Source: a bacterium (GTDB lineage: Bacteria; Desulfobacterota; Desulfocorpusculales; Desulfocorpusculum). Taken from it: DNA of 64,000 bases. The notes under the pieces were generated by a model that saw only the letters and a list, made by a program, of their open reading frames with translations, made no database searches and was not told where the DNA came from. The translations under genes were made by a program, and so were the position numbers. This document shows positions 45,010 to 53,215 of this stretch, one piece after another (the first letter of the stretch is position 1; each line of letters starts with the position of its first letter). Where the stretch lies: the NCBI GenBank assembly GCA_037481695.1, contig JBBFLE010000001.1, positions 1 through 64,000 on the forward strand. Direction: 5' to 3'.

Positions 45010-46983
45010 TTGCATCGCGTGGACCATTCCATATTGGGTGAGCAGGGCTCCATGAAAAAGCTTTTGCTTGTGGGCAACCCCAACGTGGGCAAAAGCGTTC
45101 TTTTCTCTTCCCTTACCGGGAGGTACGTTACGGTCTCCAACTACCCCGGCACTACTGTGGAGGTCAGCCGCGGCAATGCCAGACTCTTGGGCAGGCTCTG
45201 GCAGGTCATAGACACCCCTGGGGTGAACAATCTTTTGCCCCATTCAGAGGATGAGAGGGTAACAAGAGATTTGCTCATGGAGGAAGGCGGGCACAAGGTT
45301 ATTCAAGTGGCAGACGCCAAGAACCTTCGCCGGGCCCTGCTCATAACCCTAGAGCTGGCAGAGATGGGGCTGAATCAGATTTTGGTCTTGAACATGGAGG
45401 ATGAGGCCCGTGACCTGGGTATACAGATAGATGTTCACAAGCTCTCGGAAGTCTTGGGCATCCCCGTGGTCACCACCGTGGCCACCAGAAAAAAGGGTCT
45501 AGACCGGGTGATCCAATCCTTGGAAAAGATGAGGGTAGGCTCCTGCACCACAAGCTTTGCCCCTGAAATAGAGCAGGCCGTGGCAGATTTGGAGCCCCTT
45601 CTACCCGAGGCTCCCATCAGCCGCAGATCTCTTGCCCTAATGCTGCTATGTGGAGATGAGACCCTTTCTGCTTGGCTGAATGCCCGAGTCACAGAAAGAG
45701 ATGTGGCACGCATAGAGCAGATATGCAGGGCTCTACAGACCAAGTACGAGGAACCCGTAGCCTATGTTGTCAACAGGCAGAGGCTCCTGAAGGCCGACCA
45801 GATAGTTGATCAGGTCATGCGCAAGGGCATCCAGGAATTTCCCAGGCGTTTTCAACGCATTGGGGACTTCTCCATGCACCCCATATGGGGCCTCCCGATT
45901 CTCTTGACAGTTCTCTTTCTAATTTACCTGGTGGTGGGACGTTTTGGGGCAGGCTTCCTGGTGGATCTCATAGAGAATGAATTCTTCGGCCAAGTTCTGG
46001 TTCCTTGGACACAGAAGGCAGCTCAACTAATACCCATTGCTTTCTTGAGGGATCTGTTGGTGGGCCAATATGGCCTTGTAACCATGGCCTTGACTTACGC
46101 CTTGGCCATAGTTCTTCCCATAGTAGGCACCTTCTTCTTTGCCTTCGGCGTACTGGAGGACTCGGGCTACATGCCTCGTCTGGCAGTCCTTGTTAACAAG
46201 GCATTCAAGTTGGTGGGACTGAGTGGAAAAGCGGTGCTTCCTTTGTTATTGGGCTTGGGCTGCGACACCATGGCAACCCTCACGGCCAGGATCTTGGACA
46301 CCAAGAGGGAACGTATCCTGGTGACTCTGCTCCTGGCCCTGGGGGTGCCCTGCTCGGCACAGCTTGGGGTAATTCTGGGCATGTTAGGAGGGCTCTCCAT
46401 GGGGGCAGTTCTCATCTGGGCAGGAGTGGTAATGGCCACCATGCTTCTGGTGGGATTCCTGGCGGCAAGGGTGCTCCCTGGTGAGGAAGGAGCCTTTGTC
46501 CTGGAGATCCCTCCCATGAGGGTTCCTCAGCTGAGAAACGTCCTGGTGAAAACCACGGCCAGGGTAGAGTGGTATTTGAAAGAAGCAGTACCTCTATTCA
46601 TCTTGGCGACCCTCATATTGTTCATCCTGGATCGAATCGGTGTGCTGGAAACTCTTCAGAGTACCTTCCAGCCCCTGGTGAGTTCCTGGTTAGGCCTTCC
46701 ACAACGCACAACAGAGGCCTTTCTCATTGGTTTTCTCAGAAGAGACTATGGAGCAGCGGGCCTTTACTCCCTTTCCAGGCAGGGGGAGCTGGATCCCATA
46801 CAGGTACTGGTGAGCCTGGTGACCATAACATTGTTTGTGCCCTGTGTGGCGAATCTCATGATGATCTTCAAAGAAAGGGGTTGGCGAACGGCCGTTTCCA
46901 TAGTGCTGGTAGTGTTTCCTGTGGCTTTTGGAGTCGGCGGATTGCTCAACCATGTGCTGAGGTGGACTGGATGGACACCCTGA
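45010..46983 (+). CDS. feoB: Ferrous iron transport GTPase FeoB
   Basis: Inner-membrane Fe(II) importer, 657 residues. The G domain has G1 GNPNVGKS (22-29), a G2 threonine in YPGTTVEV, G3 DTPG, and G4 NMED. The membrane domain has two Gate motifs with the conserved cysteines (LGLGCDTMATL and VPCSAQLG). The start is probably TTG at 45010, because AGGAGG lies 6 nt upstream; an ATG at 45052 is the alternative. No separate FeoA gene is present; a FeoA domain is fused to the regulator two genes downstream. The stop overlaps the next gene by 13 bp. Confidence 0.95.
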   Translation: MHRVDHSILGEQGSMKKLLLVGNPNVGKSVLFSSLTGRYVTVSNYPGTTVEVSRGNARLLGRLWQVIDTPGVNNLLPHSEDERVTRDLLMEEGGHKVIQVADAKNLRRALLITLELAEMGLNQILVLNMEDEARDLGIQIDVHKLSEVLGIPVVTTVATRKKGLDRVIQSLEKMRVGSCTTSFAPEIEQAVADLEPLLPEAPISRRSLALMLLCGDETLSAWLNARVTERDVARIEQICRALQTKYEEPVAYVVNRQRLLKADQIVDQVMRKGIQEFPRRFQRIGDFSMHPIWGLPILLTVLFLIYLVVGRFGAGFLVDLIENEFFGQVLVPWTQKAAQLIPIAFLRDLLVGQYGLVTMALTYALAIVLPIVGTFFFAFGVLEDSGYMPRLAVLVNKAFKLVGLSGKAVLPLLLGLGCDTMATLTARILDTKRERILVTLLLALGVPCSAQLGVILGMLGGLSMGAVLIWAGVVMATMLLVGFLAARVLPGEEGAFVLEIPPMRVPQLRNVLVKTTARVEWYLKEAVPLFILATLILFILDRIGVLETLQSTFQPLVSSWLGLPQRTTEAFLIGFLRRDYGAAGLYSLSRQGELDPIQVLVSLVTITLFVPCVANLMMIFKERGWRTAVSIVLVVFPVAFGVGGLLNHVLRWTGWTP

Positions 46984-47192
46984 ACAAAGAAGCTCAGACC
47001 ATCAGGTGCCCTCTTTGTGGGTATCGCTTTGACAGGCAATCGGCCAAGGCCTGCTCCGGCTGCCCTCTGGGCAAGAGCCGCTGCAAGAACTTGGTCTGTT
47101 GTCCACACTGTGGATACAGCTTCGTTGAAACATCTGCCACATTGAATTGGATTCGCCGGCTCTTGAGAAGGAGGAAAACAGATGAGACATAG
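46971..47192 (+). CDS. Small Cys-rich zinc-ribbon protein of the Feo operon
   Basis: 73 residues, overlapping both the end of feoB (13 bp) and the start of the DtxR-FeoA gene (11 bp). It has CPLCGYRF, then CSGCPLG, a single Cys, and CCPHCGYSF: nine cysteines able to form two metal sites, with a basic C-terminal tail (RRLLRRRK). No membrane segment is visible. Small Cys-rich proteins often accompany FeoB (FeoC-like or FeoB-associated); whether this binds Fe, Zn or a cluster is unknown. The tight overlaps argue for co-translation and a role in FeoB assembly or sensing. Confidence 0.82.
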   Translation: MDTLNKEAQTIRCPLCGYRFDRQSAKACSGCPLGKSRCKNLVCCPHCGYSFVETSATLNWIRRLLRRRKTDET

Positions 47193-47883
47193 ACATAGGA
47201 GAGGCCACGGTTCCTCCCAGGGCCGTTCCATGGAAGACGAGCAAAGGCTGGAGGAGTATCTTGAGACACTTTGGTATTTGCAGGAAGAGGGACGTCAGGA
47301 ACTGAGCCACATCAAGGATGCTGTCGGGGAAGCAGAAGCCTCACACCTGCTCTTGGCCTTGATGGAGAACCGATGGGTTAGAGTGGATGGGGATCGCTTT
47401 TGTTTCGAGCCCGAAGGGGCGCAAAAGGCCTCTCAAATAGTGCGCCGCCACAGGCTGGCAGAACGCCTGCTCCACGACGTGCTGGACATGGGGCCTGACC
47501 AAGTGGAAGAGGATGCCTGCCGCTTCGAGCACATCCTGAGCGCGGACGCCACCGAGAGTATCTGTACTTTCTTGGGGCATCCCCAGACATGTCCCCATGG
47601 CAGGCCCATACCTCCAGGTCCCTGTTGCCAGAGATTCGTAAAGGAGGTGACCCCACTGGTGCGGCCTTTGGCGGATCTGAACCCGGGCCAACAAGGCACC
47701 ATCACCTTCATAACTCCCAAGTTCAGGTCCCGTCTTCATCAGCTGAGTTCCTTAGGGGTGATACCTGGAACCTCGGTGCGACTCAGGCAACGTCACCCCA
47801 CCTTTGTTATCCAGGTGGGTGAAAGCACCATAGCCATGGATGCTGATCTAGCCAGAAACATCTTCGTGCGTTCCCAGGGCTGA
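47182..47883 (+). CDS. DtxR-family regulator fused to a FeoA/SH3 domain
   Basis: 233 residues. The first ~15 are basic and may be absent if translation starts at the internal ATG (47230). The winged helix (about 20-70) is followed by the metal-site helices HRLAERLLHDVLD (His, Glu) and EDACRFEHILS (Cys, Glu, His), all intact. A Cys-rich loop, HPQTCPHGRPIPPGPCC, could add a metal site. Residues about 160-233 match FeoA (LNPGQQGTITFI...LSSLGVIPGTSVRL). It may repress the operon and also serve FeoB through its FeoA domain; the second role is inference. Confidence 0.9.
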   Translation: MRHRHRRGHGSSQGRSMEDEQRLEEYLETLWYLQEEGRQELSHIKDAVGEAEASHLLLALMENRWVRVDGDRFCFEPEGAQKASQIVRRHRLAERLLHDVLDMGPDQVEEDACRFEHILSADATESICTFLGHPQTCPHGRPIPPGPCCQRFVKEVTPLVRPLADLNPGQQGTITFITPKFRSRLHQLSSLGVIPGTSVRLRQRHPTFVIQVGESTIAMDADLARNIFVRSQG

Positions 47884-47986
47884 GGCCTCTGCGCAGAACT
47901 TCTTTTTCCTGGCCCAGATTCTTGGCCTGGGCAGGTGGCCAGAGAAATGTTTGGATTCGATCCGACCCAAGATTTTTCGGGCCTGG

Positions 47987-48050
47987 AAGGGGCAACCACA
48001 AGATTGAGACCACATGCTATCCTCTAAAACGTTTCTTGTGGTTTCCCCTT
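47987..48050. repeat. Long inverted repeat between the feo operon and cpoB
   Basis: Arms of 16 nt (47987-48002 and 48035-48050) are complementary with one mismatch and are separated by 32 nt. They lie between convergent operons. There is no clear T-tract, so a two-way transcription barrier or an mRNA 3' end is likely, but other uses are possible. Confidence 0.6.
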
Positions 48051-48078
48051 GGGCAAGGTATTTCCCTTGGTGGAAAAG

Positions 48079-48900
48079 CTAAGGGATATTCTTCAGGCGC
48101 ACCTCCGCCATGCGAGCCTGCTCACTTTCCGGGTAATCTTTGCCCACCTTGGTGTACAGATATCTGGCACTTTCCAGATCACCCAGTTTCTCAAATGCCA
48201 TGCCCTGTTTGAACAGAGCTGCAGGCACCTTGGCAGACTTGGGATACTGAGAGATTACCTTTTCATATTCCAGGATGGCTTGCTTGAAGTTCCCTTCCCG
48301 AAAATAACACTCCCCTATCCAGAACTGAGCGTTATCCGCCAGATTGGAGTCCGGGAACCTGGAGACTACTGCCTGGAATCCCTCCCGAGCCTTTGCATTG
48401 TCCCCTTCCTCGAAGCGCACCATGGCATTCTTGTAAAGATCCTCAGCCTTCTCCACCACCGCTGGGGTACCAGGAGGCAAAGAATGGGGGGTCATTGGAG
48501 TTGTTCCAGGGGTGGGTGCAGCAGGGATATTCCCGCCCAGTTGTTCAACAGCCCTTTTCAAAGCATCCAGCTCCTGCCTGATCTGGGCCTGACTCCTTCT
48601 GATCTCATCACCCCCCACTCCCCTCTGTGACATACTTTCCACCTGTCCCCGAAGGGAAGCCACCTCCCTTTGCAGGGCTCCCATCTCGGCCATCTGGTCA
48701 GCCAACTGCTTGCTTCCTCTGGTACGTTCTGCCTGAAGCTCCTCAACCCTGCGCCTGAGATCCCTTATTTGCTGATCTTGCTGGGCCAACTCTCGGCGAA
48801 CCTCAACCTGAAAAGAACGAAAATCCCCTTCGGTGGCGCATCCAGCCACCCCCAAAACCAATATGATCCCAAGACATCTAACAGCGGTTAAGGTTCTCAT
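48079..48900 (-). CDS. cpoB: Tol-Pal coordination protein CpoB/YbgF, lipoprotein form
   Basis: 273 residues. The signal peptide ends in a lipobox (VAGC at about 18-21), so this form is probably membrane-anchored, unlike the soluble E. coli protein. A coiled-coil segment (about 27-110) is followed by a Pro/Thr-rich linker and three TPRs (about 150-270), including the AILEYEKVISQYPKSAKVPAAL type repeat. In E. coli CpoB coordinates Tol with peptidoglycan synthesis at division. Last gene of the tol-pal cluster. Confidence 0.92.
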   Translation of the reverse strand: MRTLTAVRCLGIILVLGVAGCATEGDFRSFQVEVRRELAQQDQQIRDLRRRVEELQAERTRGSKQLADQMAEMGALQREVASLRGQVESMSQRGVGGDEIRRSQAQIRQELDALKRAVEQLGGNIPAAPTPGTTPMTPHSLPPGTPAVVEKAEDLYKNAMVRFEEGDNAKAREGFQAVVSRFPDSNLADNAQFWIGECYFREGNFKQAILEYEKVISQYPKSAKVPAALFKQGMAFEKLGDLESARYLYTKVGKDYPESEQARMAEVRLKNIP

Positions 48901-48959
48901 GGCTCAGCACTCCTTCTTTGGAGCCTCCAAAGCCCTAAGCTTCCAGGCACGTGCAGTTC

Positions 48960-49517
48960 TTATCTGGAAACGATCACGAAGTGAGCCCTTCTGTTCTTGG
49001 CCCATGCCGCCTCATTATGGCCTGGGTCAATGGGTCTCTCTTTGCCGTAAGACACTGTGGAAATCCGACTCTCTGAAATCCCTAGCTGCACCAGGTATTG
49101 CTTGGCTGAGTTGGCCCTTCTTTCGCCCAAGGCAAGGTTATATTCGGCCGTGCCCCTCTCATCGCAATGACCTTCTATGAGAATCTTCACATTGGGATAC
49201 TGTTTCAGGAAGTAGGCCTTGTTTGCCAGAACCTCTCTGGCCCGGGCATTGAGGTCATACTTATCAAAATCAAAATAAATGTCCTCATTGGTGAAAGCAG
49301 CCTCAGCTTCTCTCCTTCGCCTCTCCTCAGCCGAGAGGCTTTCCTCCGTAGGCCTCCCGCCTATCACACCGGTGCCAGCTCTGTCGCCTGGCCTAGTCTC
49401 TGTGGGACTCACTACCCCTTCTTCTCCCTGTACAGCCTTCTTTGCACAGGATGTTCCCAGCCAAGGAAGCGCCGCAAGCATCAAAACAGCAAGAAACCAT
49501 AGAATACTCCTACGCAT
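48960..49517 (-). CDS. pal: Peptidoglycan-associated lipoprotein Pal
   Basis: Outer-membrane lipoprotein that binds peptidoglycan and TolB. I chose the ATG at 49517, which has AGGAGG upstream and opens a signal peptide with lipobox GTSC; a frame 24 codons longer is discarded. The C-terminal OmpA-like domain has DFDKYDLN and [24 protein letters not shown], with the Asp and Arg that bind diaminopimelate. About 185 residues. Confidence 0.95.
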   Translation of the reverse strand: MRRSILWFLAVLMLAALPWLGTSCAKKAVQGEEGVVSPTETRPGDRAGTGVIGGRPTEESLSAEERRRREAEAAFTNEDIYFDFDKYDLNARAREVLANKAYFLKQYPNVKILIEGHCDERGTAEYNLALGERRANSAKQYLVQLGISESRISTVSYGKERPIDPGHNEAAWAKNRRAHFVIVSR

Positions 49518-49626
49518 TACCAACCTCCTTTCATTGCATCCCAAACGGGAAATCCTTAACATTCTCGAACCACCCCCATCGGGTGTCAAGATGGACCTTT
49601 ATGCCTCTTCTCATCGGCAGCCTTTC

Positions 49627-50979
49627 TCAATGCTCGTGAAGCCAGGGGGACCAGGCAGGCAGACTCTGTTCCCCGGCCATACGGGTTATCTGCACAGGAT
49701 TTTGACCGTTGAACAACATGATGTAGATCTGAGATCCCCCTGCCCTGGTGGAGCTAAAGGCAAGGTACCGACCGTCAGGGGACCAAGAGGGCGAATTGTC
49801 ACTGCCCGCTCCTTGGCTGAGCTGCAGCAGTTCCCTGCCGTCAGGCCGGATGGTGCAAATCCTGTAAGCCCCATTGAGCAGTGAGGAAAAGGCAATCCGA
49901 TCTCCCCTGGGGGACCAGGCAGGCTCTGAATTGTATTTCCCCTCGAAGGTTAGCCTTCTGGCCTGTCCCGAGGCCACATCCAAGATAAAAATCTGGGGCC
50001 CCCCTGCTCTGTCGGACACAAACGCCAAGGAACGCCCGTCAGGAGCCCAGCTGGGCGATACATCAATCCCGGGATGCTGGGTCAGCCTCTGGAGGATGTT
50101 GCCCGAGCGGTCTAGGAGATATAGCTCAGGGTTCCCGTGAACACTTAGGGTGGTTGCAATCTTGCTCCCATCGGGAGACCAGGCCGCAGGGCCGTTCATG
50201 TTCTCCCTGGCCGAGATGACCCTGCGTCTCAACCCATCAGGTTGTATTGAAAACAGGTGTGCGTTCGCCCCGGAATAAGAGATGAAGCCCAACTCCCTTC
50301 CATCTGGAGACCACCTGGGTGAAAGCACCAGATTCTTGTCCTGAGTCAGTTGGCGAAGGTCTTCGCCGTCTGCGTCCATGAGCATGAGTTCCTTGGCCCC
50401 GGAACGGTTGGAGATAAAGGCTATCTGGGTTTGAAAGATGCCTTGACTACCGGTGTAGTACTTCACTATCTCATCCACGAACCTATGGACCATTATCCTC
50501 ACATCTTGAACAGTCCCCCTGTACACCTTGCCAAAGAGCATTCTTCTTTGAGGTTGGTCATAAAGACGGGCCTCCCACCTTAGACTCCCTCCCTCCATGC
50601 TCATGCGACCGCCCACGACTATGTCGGCCCCAAGAAGCTTCACCACCTCGAAATCCACCTCTTTGGGCTCCAAGCCTTGCTTGAATGGATCAGCGAGGGC
50701 TTTGGAGGGATCCAGCACTTCGAAAAAACCCGAGATCCTCAGATCCTGGTTCAGGATGCGCTGAGCCTCCACAGAGGCATGGGAAGTCTCTGATCCCTCT
50801 GTCTTGAAAGGAAAAACACAAATGGGAAATCTCGGAATAGCGGGTCCGAATATGTCTATGACCACCTGTGCCTGAGCCTGGACCAGCCAAGTCAGGATCA
50901 GAAGGCCTCCCAGGAAAAAAGTAAGCAGCGCTCTCCTCACCTCTATCCTTTCTCCCATATCCCTTTTTTGAGAAACCAT
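49627..50979 (-). CDS. tolB: Tol-Pal system beta-propeller protein TolB
   Basis: Periplasmic protein that joins Pal and the Tol motor. A signal peptide ends in VQAQA. An N-terminal anticodon-binding-like domain (PAIPRFPICVFPF...) precedes six propeller blades with repeated SPDGR and FSSxRxG motifs. The start is uncertain between 50979 (used here) and 50958, both of which open the signal peptide. About 450 residues. Confidence 0.95.
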   Translation of the reverse strand: MVSQKRDMGERIEVRRALLTFFLGGLLILTWLVQAQAQVVIDIFGPAIPRFPICVFPFKTEGSETSHASVEAQRILNQDLRISGFFEVLDPSKALADPFKQGLEPKEVDFEVVKLLGADIVVGGRMSMEGGSLRWEARLYDQPQRRMLFGKVYRGTVQDVRIMVHRFVDEIVKYYTGSQGIFQTQIAFISNRSGAKELMLMDADGEDLRQLTQDKNLVLSPRWSPDGRELGFISYSGANAHLFSIQPDGLRRRVISARENMNGPAAWSPDGSKIATTLSVHGNPELYLLDRSGNILQRLTQHPGIDVSPSWAPDGRSLAFVSDRAGGPQIFILDVASGQARRLTFEGKYNSEPAWSPRGDRIAFSSLLNGAYRICTIRPDGRELLQLSQGAGSDNSPSWSPDGRYLAFSSTRAGGSQIYIMLFNGQNPVQITRMAGEQSLPAWSPWLHEH

Positions 50980-50995
50980 CTCTTCACTCAAGTCC

Positions 50996-51775
50996 TCATT
51001 GGGCCTTGGGCCCAAAAGGCCAGAAACGAAGCACCAGGGGCTTGTCCGCAATGGAGGCTGGTGGAGGGGGAAGGGTCACCTTGGTCAGGGCGCTCACAAT
51101 GGAGGAATCCACGTGGGATTTCCCAGAGCCTTTCAAGAAAACAAACTCCTTGATCCGCCCGTCCCCTGAGATCTGAATTCTTACCTCTCCCAGGACTCCG
51201 CTTTCCTCGGCCGGAACGTAGGCCCTCCAGCTCTCCTCTATCCGATCCTGAAGCATCTGAAGGTACCTGGCTTCCTCGGGTGTGAGTTTTCCTCCCCCAC
51301 CTCCCCCTGGTTGGCCAGCAGCCACCTTAGGACCAACCTCAGCGCCGCTAGGAGCATTGCCCTTGGCACCTGGCTGGCTCTTGGCAGCGGGTTCCTTGGG
51401 AAGCTCTATCTTTTGTGCTGGCTGAGTGCGCTCCGGCACCTTCACCTCTGTGGGTTGAATACTGACCGCTTTTCGCTCTGCCTGCGGCACAGGAATAGGA
51501 ATCCTGCTGGGAGTTGCCTTCTCTTGTGGAGCCGGCTGGCTCTGGCTTGGAGGGCTCTGCCCGCTGGTAGAAGGGCTCTGGACCATGGATGGTCCTGGCA
51601 GGGCCCCCACAAGTCTCACTGAAATGACCGAGGGATCCATGCTCCTACGGGGCACGTGTTTTTCGATGGCCACCACAGCCACAACCCCAGCAGCATGGAG
51701 CACCATGGAAAGGAATATCATCCAATGCCAGGCTGGATGTCCCTGCGAAGACCACCCATCTCCCCCTCGAATCAC
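50996..51775 (-). CDS. tolA: TolA/TonB-type energy-coupling protein
   Basis: 259 residues. One N-terminal membrane span (about 18-38), a Pro/Gln/Lys-rich periplasmic stretch (about 60-165), and a C-terminal TonB/TolA_C-like domain (DRIEESWRAYVPAEESGVLGEVRIQISGDG... SIVSAL). Its position between tolR and tolB identifies it as TolA. It is shorter than E. coli TolA (421) because the central helical domain is replaced by a Pro-rich one. It overlaps tolR by 4 bp. Confidence 0.9.
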   Translation of the reverse strand: MIRGGDGWSSQGHPAWHWMIFLSMVLHAAGVVAVVAIEKHVPRRSMDPSVISVRLVGALPGPSMVQSPSTSGQSPPSQSQPAPQEKATPSRIPIPVPQAERKAVSIQPTEVKVPERTQPAQKIELPKEPAAKSQPGAKGNAPSGAEVGPKVAAGQPGGGGGGKLTPEEARYLQMLQDRIEESWRAYVPAEESGVLGEVRIQISGDGRIKEFVFLKGSGKSHVDSSIVSALTKVTLPPPPASIADKPLVLRFWPFGPKAQ

Positions 51776-52191
51776 GGCCGCTTCCCCTCCAGAGGCTCTG
51801 TTACCATCCCTAGCTTTTCCACCCCGGACTCCCTCAATATGCCCATGAGAGCCATGACTTCCCCATAGGGAAGCGACTGATCGGCCCTAAGGAACACCTC
51901 TCGGTTCACCTTCCTGTCCAAGACCGCCTTGATCCTTTCCCGCAACTGCTCCTGAGCCACTTCGTACTTGTCAATGAAGAACTTGCGTTCTTTGGTGAGG
52001 GTCACCACAACCCTTTCCTCCTCAGAAGGCATGGGCTTGGTGGTAATCTTGGGCAGGTCCACGTCCACCCCCATCTGAAGCATGGGCGCGGTGATCATGA
52101 ATATGATGAGCAATACCAGGACCACATCCACAAGGGGCACCACATTTATCTCTGACATCATGGTACCAAACCGTTGCTGTGGGGCCGGCAT
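51772..52191 (-). CDS. tolR: Tol-Pal motor protein TolR (ExbD/TolR family)
   Basis: 139 residues. One membrane span carries the essential Asp22 (NVVPLVDVVLVLLIIFM) of the proton pathway, and a periplasmic domain follows. It is the partner of TolQ, whose stop is 23 bp upstream, and overlaps tolA by 4 bp. Confidence 0.95.
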   Translation of the reverse strand: MPAPQQRFGTMMSEINVVPLVDVVLVLLIIFMITAPMLQMGVDVDLPKITTKPMPSEEERVVVTLTKERKFFIDKYEVAQEQLRERIKAVLDRKVNREVFLRADQSLPYGEVMALMGILRESGVEKLGMVTEPLEGKRP

Positions 52192-52214
52192 CTGGGTTCC
52201 CCCTATTCATTTTT

Positions 52215-53051
52215 TCAGACGTGCAAGGATTGGCGCCGAGCACTCTCGTTTGTAGAGGCTCCCTCGGCACGTACCCGCCTGGGTCTTAGCTGTCTCTGGA
52301 CCAGATTCAAGAATTCCGTGGTGAACTGGTCCATCTCCGAGGCCACACCCCTTATGCGCTGTACAAAATAATTGTACGCCACCACAGCTGGGATGGCCGC
52401 TGCCAGTCCAGCAGCAGTGGCCACCAAGGCTTCTGAAATCCCAGGAGCCACTGTGGCCAGGGAGGCCGATCCCCTCATTCCTATCTCGTGGAAGGAGCGG
52501 ATTATACCTAGCACCGTGCCAAAGAGTCCCACAAAGGGAGCGGTGCTTCCTGTGGTGGCCAAGAACCCCAAGGCCCTTTCATACCTGTGTACCTGAAAGG
52601 CCCCCTCCTGCCTGACGGCCCGTTCAACGCTTTCCAGGCCTGTCCACTCCACCGCCAGGCGCGCGGGCTCCCTCACCACGCCCCCTTCCTGGGTCTTGGT
52701 TCCCGGCGGCGAGGCCGATATTCTAAGCAGCTCCCTGTAACCTTTCAGGAAGATGGCCGCAAAGGGGTTGTTCTGAAGCCCGTAGGCTTCCACATCTTTG
52801 TAGATAGCCGAAAAAGTGGGTTGCTGCTCGTAAGAACGGAAAAAAAGCTCGGTCTGCTTTCTGGTCCTGCGCAGGAGCATTATCTTGGCTGCTATGATGG
52901 CCCAAGAAATTATGGAGAAGCCGAGCAGGATGATCAAGACCATCCAGACCTCGGTTCCAGAGCCCCGGATGAGATCCAGCAGGCTCCATCGGGATTGAAC
53001 ACCCGGGGACCCCACCATCCCTAGACTCCACAAGGGCCACAAACCACCCAT
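52215..53051 (-). CDS. tolQ: Tol-Pal motor protein TolQ (ExbB/TolQ family)
   Basis: 278 residues with three membrane spans: about 35-58, about 170-195 in the FLATTGSTAPFVGLFGTVLGIIRSF region, and about 210-235 in ISEALVATAAGLAAAIPAVVAYN. The last two hold the conserved Thr and Ala residues that line the TolR helix. A GAGGGG site lies 8 nt before the ATG. It begins the classical tol block and follows the BamD-LptA fusion gene by 164 bp on the same strand. Confidence 0.95.
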   Translation of the reverse strand: MGGLWPLWSLGMVGSPGVQSRWSLLDLIRGSGTEVWMVLIILLGFSIISWAIIAAKIMLLRRTRKQTELFFRSYEQQPTFSAIYKDVEAYGLQNNPFAAIFLKGYRELLRISASPPGTKTQEGGVVREPARLAVEWTGLESVERAVRQEGAFQVHRYERALGFLATTGSTAPFVGLFGTVLGIIRSFHEIGMRGSASLATVAPGISEALVATAAGLAAAIPAVVAYNYFVQRIRGVASEMDQFTTEFLNLVQRQLRPRRVRAEGASTNESARRQSLHV

Positions 53052-53215
53052 GTCTCATCCCCCTCTCTTTTTGGAAAGGCTCTTCAGACCGCGATAATCC
53101 GTGCTCTCTAAGCTCCAGGGTCCAAGCCACCTGATACGCCCTGAGATCTTGTTCCTTGAGACCCCCAAAACCATTTCCTCAGCCTCAGATCCATTGCTTC
53201 ACACCCCCGAAAAAC

